Below, piece after piece: positions 1 to 4,781 of a stretch of 5,102 nt of DNA. The notes beneath the pieces were generated by a model that was not told the origin of the DNA, did not search any database, and worked only from the letters and a program-made list of their open reading frames with translations. Positions within the stretch are counted from its first letter, which is position 1. Every line of letters begins with the position of its first letter. A program made the position numbers and the translations under genes. The stretch is from an uncultured Clostridia bacterium (GTDB lineage: Bacteria; Bacillota_A; Clostridia; Christensenellales; CAG-138): NCBI GenBank assembly GCA_947302865.1, contig CAMYWS010000111.1, forward strand, positions 1 to 5,102, read 5' to 3'.

Positions 1-27
1 TATGGATGAAGGGATCATTTCTTTGCG

Positions 28-1332
28 TTATAATTTCGCCAGCGCGGCATTCTTGTACGCCGGGTCGTCGGTGACCTCCCTGATGATCTTCAGCTCCTTT
101 GGGAACACGACCGGCTGCTGTTCGTCGGCAAGTTCAAGTTCCGCGATCGCTCTGTCCGTCCAGAACGGATAGACGTCGATTTCGAAATACTGGTTCTCGT
201 ACATCAGGCAGTAGCGCGTCTTGCGGATCTGCCGGCGGGTCGTGTCGGCGTCCATGAGCCGCTTCAGATATTCCTTCTGGGTGAGCCGCCGCTCGATCTC
301 CACACGCTTCATGCCGGTAACGGTCCGCTTGATTGTTTCGTAATATACATAGCTTCCGTCCGCGCCGCGCTGACGCACGCGGATCTCCTCGTCCGGCGCG
401 GACTTGAGATATGTCTGGATGATGTCGACCCTGCGGCAGTTCGGCTGCGATTCGAGCCATTTGAGGTCCGGATATTCAATGAGAAACTTGCGTTCGATCT
501 CCAGCGGCTCCGGCTCGCCTAAGAAATGCATGATCTCCTTGAGCAGCCGTTTCAGCTTGTCCTCGAAGTTCGTCGAGTTGTCGACGATCCGCAGATGCGG
601 ATGTCCCGTCCATGCGGCGATCAGCTGATCGTCCAGCGCCGCTGCCTGCTCCGGCGTCTCCCGCCGCGCCGCGTTGTTCGCGGTCGTATAGGCGTCAAGC
701 GCGCCCTTCGCCGCGGTCACCAGATGAAAGACCGCGTCATACCGGTCCCGAAGCTCTATTTCGCTCATGTTGAGTTCCTCGCACAGCCGCAGAAATTCCA
801 GATCCGACATATATGCCCTGTTGTCGATCGCGCCGCGATCGCACACGATCAGGACCTTCTCCGAAGGCATCGCCTGCGCCGCCTGCTCAAAGATCCGTTC
901 CTTATACATCTGCAGCTGCATCTGACAGCGCTGATAATCGAGGTTCGTTTCCATGCCCCACGGCGTGACCCCGCCGCCGATCAGTTCGGTCGCTGTCTCC
1001 GGAACGAACAGGACCGTGTATCCGTATTTCGGCAGGTTGTTCTGGATCCAGCTCAAAGCGGTCGTTTTGCCGGCGCACGGTCCGCCGGTCAGCACGATCT
1101 TCGTCACCGTCTTTTCCTGCGCGCTGTCCCGTAAGCTGAGCAGTTCCTCTACGGTCGTCCCGAACAGGGCGGCGAGCTTTCTGAGCATCTCGGTCGTCGG
1201 CTTTGCCGCGCCGTTCTCCCATTTGGAGACCGCTTTGCTTCCTACCCCGAGCCGTTCGGCAAGCGCCGCCTGCGTCAGGTTCGCGGCCTTTCGATACCGG
1301 TACAGCTTTTCTCCGAAGGAATAGTCGTTCAT
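28..1332 (-). CDS. XRE helix-turn-helix / NadR-like P-loop ATPase / CYTH domain fusion protein
   Basis: The 434-residue protein has three visible modules. Residues about 7-64 form an XRE/Cro-type helix-turn-helix, with the core at 20-41 (LTQ..LAERLGV..KAVSKWENG). Residues about 78-270 form a P-loop NTPase with Walker A GGPCAGKT at 83-90 and a Walker B-like strand VLIVCDRG at 160-167; this resembles the AAA_28 domain that includes the kinase part of NadR. Residues about 276-415 form a CYTH domain with EIERK at 278-282, R318/R320, K335, E345/E347, D386 and E398/E400, the acidic and basic tunnel residues expected for binding triphosphate and metal. CYTH enzymes hydrolyse inorganic triphosphate or thiamine triphosphate, or cyclise ATP; the substrate here is unknown. 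The frame stays open for 130 codons further upstream, but that part is arginine-rich and unlike a protein. ATG 1332 is chosen because an SD and a promoter lie just before it and the HTH starts there. It is divergent from the NAD operon and probably cytosolic. All key residues look intact. Confidence 0.9.
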   Translation of the reverse strand: MNDYSFGEKLYRYRKAANLTQAALAERLGVGSKAVSKWENGAAKPTTEMLRKLAALFGTTVEELLSLRDSAQEKTVTKIVLTGGPCAGKTTALSWIQNNLPKYGYTVLFVPETATELIGGGVTPWGMETNLDYQRCQMQLQMYKERIFEQAAQAMPSEKVLIVCDRGAIDNRAYMSDLEFLRLCEELNMSEIELRDRYDAVFHLVTAAKGALDAYTTANNAARRETPEQAAALDDQLIAAWTGHPHLRIVDNSTNFEDKLKRLLKEIMHFLGEPEPLEIERKFLIEYPDLKWLESQPNCRRVDIIQTYLKSAPDEEIRVRQRGADGSYVYYETIKRTVTGMKRVEIERRLTQKEYLKRLMDADTTRRQIRKTRYCLMYENQYFEIDVYPFWTDRAIAELELADEQQPVVFPKELKIIREVTDDPAYKNAALAKL

Positions 1333-1342
1333 GACCCTCGCG

Positions 1343-1350
1343 TCCTTTCC
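1343..1350 (-). promoter_or_regulatory. Ribosome binding site that fixes the start of the HTH/P-loop/CYTH gene
   Basis: On the minus strand GGAAAGGA lies 10 nt before the ATG at 1332. No comparable SD precedes the upstream in-frame alternatives, and the promoter at 1384-1412 would leave any start beyond it untranscribed. Confidence 0.75.
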
Positions 1351-1383
1351 CGATCGTCCGATCGTATCCCTTTCTTCGATTGC

Positions 1384-1412
1384 ATTATAACCGACACAAC
1401 GATTTTTCGCAA
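1384..1412 (-). promoter_or_regulatory. Sigma-A-type promoter of the HTH/P-loop/CYTH gene
   Basis: Reading the minus strand, TTGCGA (1412-1407, 4 of 6 matches to the -35 consensus) is followed by exactly 17 nt and then a perfect TATAAT (1389-1384). The predicted transcript would begin near 1377, leaving a leader of about 45 nt with the SD at its end. The leader contains two CGATCG palindromes (1351-1356 and 1359-1364), a possible operator for this HTH protein. Confidence 0.75.
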
Positions 1413-1463
1413 TACGGCGCAGGGTGAATCCCGGTAGAACCTTGCAGATTGAACAGGATATCG

Positions 1464-1493
1464 AAAAAAGCCCGACGCCGAGACGCGCCGGAC
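1464..1493 (-). terminator. Rho-independent terminator, minus strand
   Basis: On the minus strand GTCCGGCGC (1493-1485) can pair with GCGTCGGGC (1478-1470). This gives a 9-bp stem with two G-U wobbles around a 6-nt loop, followed at once by six T residues (1469-1464). The T tract exists only in the minus direction, so it should end a minus-strand transcript coming from higher coordinates. It lies upstream of the promoter at 1384-1412 and so does not terminate the HTH/P-loop/CYTH gene. It implies a separate short minus-strand transcription unit at about 1494-1810. Confidence 0.72.
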
Positions 1494-1511
1494 GAAAGAG
1501 AAGCGTGTTTG

Positions 1512-1792
1512 TCAGAAGATCAGACTTGCTTTGCTGTCCCGGTTGGGATACAGATGACCGTTTAGACGCAGGATCAGGTACTTGACCGCGGTTTTGTTCA
1601 CGCCGTGCGGCATGCGGTCTTCGCCGATCACAGCGGAAAACCGAAGGAATCGTATCGGTCGCCGCCGTATTCCGGCGTGTCAGGGTATCGTCCGTTCTCC
1701 TCGATGGGATCCTTCGGCGCACGGAGGAAGGCGTGTGTCTTTTCCGTTACGTGCTGCGCGATCCGACATGCCGACAAATATATTTTTCTCAT
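1512..1792 (-). pseudogene. Possible frame-broken small gene (two overlapping minus-strand ORF pieces)
   Basis: Two short minus-strand reading frames abut. The first runs from ATG 1792 to a TGA at 1628-1630 (54 codons; protein-like stretch ..PKDPIEENGRYPD..YGGDRYDSFGF). The second runs from GTG 1631 to a TGA at 1512-1514 (39 codons; ..GEDRMPHGVNKTAVKYLIL..). They overlap by GTGA and differ by a -1 shift. Both have protein-like composition, and the second has mostly G or C in third codon positions. The second stop lies 18 nt before the intrinsic terminator, which favours a once-real gene of about 93 codons with a frameshift near the TTTT run around 1640. A translationally coupled pair of tiny genes is the alternative. 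No clear SD precedes either start, and I recognise no family. A decayed remnant seems most likely. Confidence 0.33.
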
Positions 1793-1806
1793 CAACCGAC
1801 ATCCTA

Positions 1807-1835
1807 TTGACAAGATAATATCATAGTGATAATAT
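1807..1835 (+). promoter_or_regulatory. Promoter of the SPFH / NAD-kinase-like / nrtR / pncA operon
   Basis: A perfect -35 TTGACA (1807-1812) is followed after 17 nt by TAATAT (1830-1835, 4 of 6 matches). An alternative -10, GATAAT (1828-1833, 5 of 6), would have a 15-nt spacer. Transcription would start near 1842, giving a leader of about 50 nt before the first gene. The spacer and -10 are covered by a palindrome, so repression by promoter occlusion is likely. Confidence 0.72.
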
Positions 1836-1836
1836 C
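1814..1836 (+). promoter_or_regulatory. Candidate repressor operator: 23-bp near-perfect palindrome in the operon promoter
   Basis: GATAATATCA (1814-1823), the centre TAG (1824-1826) and TGATAATATC (1827-1836) form an inverted repeat with 9 of 10 arm positions paired. Each arm also contains GATAATATC, itself an odd-centred palindrome (GATA-N-TATC), so the site can equally be read as two direct copies spaced 14 bp apart. It occupies the spacer and -10 of the promoter. The obvious candidate repressor is the NrtR-type protein encoded third in the operon. NrtR proteins are known to bind palindromes of about this length, but the pairing here is inferred. Confidence 0.6.
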
Positions 1837-1877
1837 AAGATGCAAGGAACAAGGGACGTTCCGGCAAATACAAATTC

Positions 1878-1884
1878 AGGAGGT
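1878..1884 (+). promoter_or_regulatory. Ribosome binding site that fixes the start of the SPFH gene
   Basis: AGGAGGT is a near-ideal SD, 7 nt before ATG 1892. The reading frame also contains an ATG at 1826, but that lies between the -35 and -10 elements and cannot be on the transcript. Confidence 0.85.
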
Positions 1885-1891
1885 AACTGCA

Positions 1892-2956
1892 ATGTACGTC
1901 AAATTTCTTCCGAACGATTTCGTGCTGCGGTATCGCAAGGGCAAGCTGATCGAATCCGGCGCGGGGCTTTCCTTTCACTGCTTCCCGCTGAATACCTCCG
2001 CGGCGGTGATTCCGACCTCCGCAATGGACGTTGATTTCATCTTTGACGAAAAGACCGCCGATTATCAGAGCGTATCCGTACAGGGACAGCTGACTTTCCG
2101 CATCGTCGATTACAAGCGCATCGCTTCGCTGATGAATTTTGCAGTCAATCTGCAGACGAAAGCGTATCTCAATGACCCGACCGCAAAGCTCAGCAAGCGG
2201 CTTCTGAACCTTCTCGACGTGCAGATCCGCAAACGCATCGGAACGATGGAACTGACCAAAGCCGTGCGCGAGGATCGCGATTTCGCGCAGCAGATCCTTT
2301 CGGAGCTCCGGGAGGACGAGGTAGTCAAGGCGCTCGGCGTCGAGATTATGGGCCTTTCGATCCTGAAGATCGGCGCGAACAGCGAGACGCAGCGCGCGCT
2401 GGAAGCCCGCACCCGCGAGGAGATCCTGAAGGACAGCGACGACGCGCTGTACGAGCGCAGAAACGCCTCGATCGAACAGGAACGCAAGGTCAAGGAAAAC
2501 GAGCTGTCCACCGAGATCTCGGTCGAAGAAAAGAAAAAGAGAATCCGCGAGACCGAGGTCGCGACGAAGCGCATGCTGCTGGAGAAGGAGAACGAACTTG
2601 CGACGATCAAGACGAAGAGCGAGTCGGAGCGCGAACGGATCAAGGTCGAGTCGGATATCGATCTGCAGAGACGGATGACCGACGCGAAGATCGAGATCGA
2701 AAAGAAAAAGAAGGAGCTTGCCGAGCTGCAGCTTGAAAACGCCAAGAAGGACGCCGACGCGGAAGCGTACCGGGTACGCGTCGTCATGGAAGCGTACAGA
2801 AGTCTCGGCTCCGACGTGATCATCGCCCTTGCCGCCATGAACATGGACCCGTCCAGAGTGATCGCCGGCGCGTTCGAGAAGCTCGCCGCGGGCAGCGGGA
2901 AGATCGGAACGCTCAACATTACGCCCGAACTGCTGGAAAGTTTAAAGAAGGTGTGA
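1892..2956 (+). CDS. SPFH/Band 7 domain protein with C-terminal coiled coil
   Basis: The 354-residue protein begins with an SPFH/Band 7-like beta-rich region (about 3-190, including SVSVQGQLTFRIVDYKRI at 60-77 and the ALGVEIMGLSILKI strand at 147-160). This leads into a long, highly charged helical coiled coil (about 165-300, with runs such as EEKKKRIRETE and EKENELATIKTKSESE). The C-terminus (about 301-354) is a less charged helical tail. SPFH proteins such as stomatin, prohibitin and flotillin oligomerise into rings or cages and scaffold other proteins. Most are membrane-anchored at the N-terminus, but no signal peptide or hydrophobic segment is visible here, so it is probably cytosolic or peripheral. 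It is first in the operon, 4 nt before the NAD-kinase-like gene, which suggests the two products are made together and may interact. The exact role is unknown. Confidence 0.88.
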   Translation: MYVKFLPNDFVLRYRKGKLIESGAGLSFHCFPLNTSAAVIPTSAMDVDFIFDEKTADYQSVSVQGQLTFRIVDYKRIASLMNFAVNLQTKAYLNDPTAKLSKRLLNLLDVQIRKRIGTMELTKAVREDRDFAQQILSELREDEVVKALGVEIMGLSILKIGANSETQRALEARTREEILKDSDDALYERRNASIEQERKVKENELSTEISVEEKKKRIRETEVATKRMLLEKENELATIKTKSESERERIKVESDIDLQRRMTDAKIEIEKKKKELAELQLENAKKDADAEAYRVRVVMEAYRSLGSDVIIALAAMNMDPSRVIAGAFEKLAAGSGKIGTLNITPELLESLKKV

Positions 2957-2960
2957 TATA

Positions 2961-3896
2961 ATGAACCGAATGACCGATCAGAAGGTGGTCGTGGTGACCC
3001 AGAAGACGCGGCTTTTTGAGCTGGTCAGGAGATACAATACGGTCGGACAGGCGCAGTTCTACGTCGAACACCACGGGGGGGACTTCCGTGATTATCTCGA
3101 AGAGGACCGCACGTACAACAGCGCGGTCGAGCAGGCGACGTCGTTTCTCCGGCAGTACGGACGCGTACAGATCGTGGACAGGGGCATGGTCCCGGATCTC
3201 CTCTTCGGGGAGAACGATCTGGTGATCGCGATCGGACGCGACGGACTTGTTGCCAATACGCTGAAATACCTGACGACGCAGAAGCTGATCGGCGTGAATC
3301 CGGATCCCAAACGCTGGGACGGCGTTCTGCTGCCGTTCTCCGCGGCGGATCTGCCGCGCATCGTTCCCGAAACGGTGCGCGGGCAGCGCAGGGTCAGGCG
3401 CGTCACGCTTGCGGAAGCGCGTCTGAACGACGGACAGACGCTGTGCGGCGTCAACGATATCTTCATCGGACAGCGCACGCACGCATCCGCCCGCTACGTG
3501 CTGGAAACGTCCGGCAGGGCGGAGCAGCAGAGCTCGAGCGGGATCATCATCTCCACCGGGCTCGGCGCGACGGGATGGCTGAAAAGCGTGCTTGCGGGCG
3601 TGTCCGGGATCGACGCCGCGTGCGGCGTCAACGCCCGACCCGCGGTCTCGACCGGCTTCACGTGGGAATCCCGGTTTCTGTATTACGTCGTGCGGGAACC
3701 GTATCCGTCACGGTCGACCGGCGCGAGTCTGGTGTTCGGAACGGTCGACGAGACGCACCCGCTGCGCATCACGTCCAATATGTCGGAGAACGGCGTGATC
3801 TTCAGCGACGGCATGGAACGGGACCGGCTCGAATTCAATTCCGGCGCGATCGTTTCGGTAGGCGTTTCGGACAGAAGCGGCAATCTGGTGGTATAA
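2961..3896 (+). CDS. Divergent NAD kinase-like protein (NAD(+)/NADH kinase fold)
   Basis: The 311-residue protein shows an NAD-kinase plan with altered motifs. The nucleotide-binding GGDG motif appears as IGRDG at 91-95 (Asp94 kept), in VIAIGRDGLVANTLKYL. The usual GIN.G.LGFL segment is replaced by GVNPDPKRWDGVLLPF at 111-126. The NE motif appears as GVNDIFIG at 163-170. The conserved glycine-rich TPTGSTAY region appears as ISTGLGATGW at 197-206. The C-terminal half is beta-rich and ends with NGVIFSDGMERDRLEF at 277-292. Classical NAD kinases phosphorylate NAD to NADP; these changes suggest a paralogous subfamily with a different or modified substrate. About 80 N-terminal residues precede the GRDG motif and include a conserved-looking HHGGDFRDY at 37-45. 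The gene starts 4 nt after the SPFH stop with AAGGTG as a weak SD (about 2948-2953), consistent with coupled translation. A role in the NAD(P) pool is likely from family and neighbours; the reaction is unproven. Confidence 0.82.
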   Translation: MNRMTDQKVVVVTQKTRLFELVRRYNTVGQAQFYVEHHGGDFRDYLEEDRTYNSAVEQATSFLRQYGRVQIVDRGMVPDLLFGENDLVIAIGRDGLVANTLKYLTTQKLIGVNPDPKRWDGVLLPFSAADLPRIVPETVRGQRRVRRVTLAEARLNDGQTLCGVNDIFIGQRTHASARYVLETSGRAEQQSSSGIIISTGLGATGWLKSVLAGVSGIDAACGVNARPAVSTGFTWESRFLYYVVREPYPSRSTGASLVFGTVDETHPLRITSNMSENGVIFSDGMERDRLEFNSGAIVSVGVSDRSGNLVV

Positions 3897-3897
3897 G

Positions 3898-3916
3898 GGG
3901 CGGAGAAACGCCGCCC
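3898..3916 (+). other. GC-rich intercistronic hairpin before nrtR
   Basis: GGGCGG (3898-3903) pairs perfectly with CCGCCC (3911-3916) around a 7-nt loop in the 40-nt gap. Only four T residues follow (3919-3922), and they run straight into the SD AAGGAG, so this is at most a weak attenuator. It could instead be an mRNA-stabilising or processing hairpin. Confidence 0.4.
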
Positions 3917-3936
3917 GGTTTTAAGGAGAAGATCGG

Positions 3937-4746
3937 ATGATAACGGAACAGGACTATTTGCGCGGATACAGCATCAAGGACTACGACCGCCCGTCGGTCG
4001 CGGCCGACCTCGTCATCTTCCGCATGCGTACGAGCGCGGGCGACAGTTTCAGGAAGGACCCGAAAAGCACGCTTTCACTGCTGCTGATCCGGCGCGGCGA
4101 GCATCCGTTTCTCGGACGCTGGGCGCTGCCGGGCGGATTTCTGCGGATGGACGAGACCGTCGAGGCGTGCGCGCTGCGCGAAGCGAAGGAGGAGACCGGC
4201 ATCACGCCGAACGCGATGCTGTACCTCGGTGTGTTCAGCGCGATCGACCGCGACCCGCGCGGACGGATCGTTTCCAACGCGTTCACCTGCATTCTGAACA
4301 GCGACGCGGCGCCGAAAGCGGGCAGCGACGCGTCCGACGCGCAATGGTTCGACGTCGCTTTCGAAGACCGCGGTTCCGGTGCGTGCGCCGTGACGCTCAC
4401 CGGGGACGGGGAAGTGATCCGTTCGGAGCTGACGGCGCGGAAGACACTGTACGGCGAGGCGCTGGTCCCGCAGGGAGAACAGCAGCTCGCGTTCGATCAC
4501 ACGTCGATCATCGCCGCCGCGCTCAGACAGCTTCGGACACGGGCGGCGGAGTTTGAGCTGATCTTTGATTTTCTCCCGCGGGAATTCACGCTGTTTGCGC
4601 TGCAGAAGGTGCAGGAGACGCTTACGGGCGAACCGGTCGCGGTTGCAAATTTCCGGCGAAAGGTCGCGGCGTACGTGGAAGAAACGCCGCGCTTCACGCA
4701 GGGTGCGGGTCATCGTCCCGCAAAGCTGTATAAACGTAAGGACTGA
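3937..4746 (+). CDS. nrtR: NrtR-type transcriptional regulator: Nudix domain plus winged helix
   Basis: The 269-residue protein has an N-terminal Nudix domain (about 20-165) and a C-terminal winged helix (about 185-265), the NrtR layout. The Nudix box at 67-89 is complete: G67, E73, R81, E82, E85, E86 and G88-I89 match GX5EX7REUXEEXGU. The C-terminal part has the family's hallmarks: AFDHTSIIAAAL (185-196), FDFLPREFTLFALQ (210-223), NFRRKV (238-243) and GHRPAKLYK (258-266). NrtR proteins repress NAD biosynthesis and salvage genes and are released by ADP-ribose. Many have decayed Nudix boxes and no hydrolase activity, but this one could still cleave ADP-ribose or a related substrate. The start at ATG 3937 follows an SD, AAGGAG, by 8 nt. 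The neighbours, an NAD-kinase homologue and a nicotinamidase gene, fit an autoregulated NAD operon. The main alternative is a Nudix hydrolase that no longer binds DNA. Confidence 0.88.
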   Translation: MITEQDYLRGYSIKDYDRPSVAADLVIFRMRTSAGDSFRKDPKSTLSLLLIRRGEHPFLGRWALPGGFLRMDETVEACALREAKEETGITPNAMLYLGVFSAIDRDPRGRIVSNAFTCILNSDAAPKAGSDASDAQWFDVAFEDRGSGACAVTLTGDGEVIRSELTARKTLYGEALVPQGEQQLAFDHTSIIAAALRQLRTRAAEFELIFDFLPREFTLFALQKVQETLTGEPVAVANFRRKVAAYVEETPRFTQGAGHRPAKLYKRKD

Positions 4747-4747
4747 A

Positions 4748-4762
4748 CGGGTCTCCGACCCG
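4748..4762 (+). other. Short perfect hairpin between nrtR and pncA
   Basis: CGGGTC (4748-4753) and GACCCG (4757-4762) form a 6-bp perfect stem with a 3-nt loop two bases after the nrtR stop codon. No T tract follows, so it is not an intrinsic terminator. The SD of the next gene (AAAGGAG, 4769-4775) starts 6 nt after it. Confidence 0.4.
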
Positions 4763-4781
4763 AAACGGAAAGGAGCAGATC

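Noticed and set aside
526..1134. 202-codon plus-strand open frame inside the CYTH fusion gene
   Set aside because: Its arginine/leucine-rich composition is typical of an antisense shadow, and there is no ribosome binding site or family resemblance.
1333..1722. In-frame N-terminal extension of 130 residues for the HTH/P-loop/CYTH gene
   Set aside because: It is arginine-rich and low in protein-like pattern, reads through a terminator and promoter, and has no SD. The HTH begins right at the ATG at 1332.
1846..1862. GGAAC/GTTCC inverted repeat in the operon leader
   Set aside because: A stem of only 5 bp with a 7-nt loop; it could protect the 5' end of the mRNA, but this is too weak to call a riboswitch or attenuator.
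1413..1891. Riboswitch, transposon end or attachment site in the divergent intergenic region
   Set aside because: I see no conserved riboswitch-like core, no terminal inverted repeats or target duplications, and no tRNA gene.
2110..2919. 269-codon minus-strand open frame inside the SPFH gene
   Set aside because: It is a serine/arginine/phenylalanine-rich mirror of the charged coiled-coil codons, with no SD or promoter. The plus-strand frame has a recognisable family.
3898..3922. Terminator between the NAD-kinase-like gene and nrtR
   Set aside because: Only four T residues follow, separated from the stem by GG, and the SD begins immediately afterwards. Operon read-through is more likely.
4075..4713. 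212-codon minus-strand open frame across nrtR
   Set aside because: An arginine-rich shadow of a GC-rich gene; the plus-strand frame has a complete Nudix box and winged helix.
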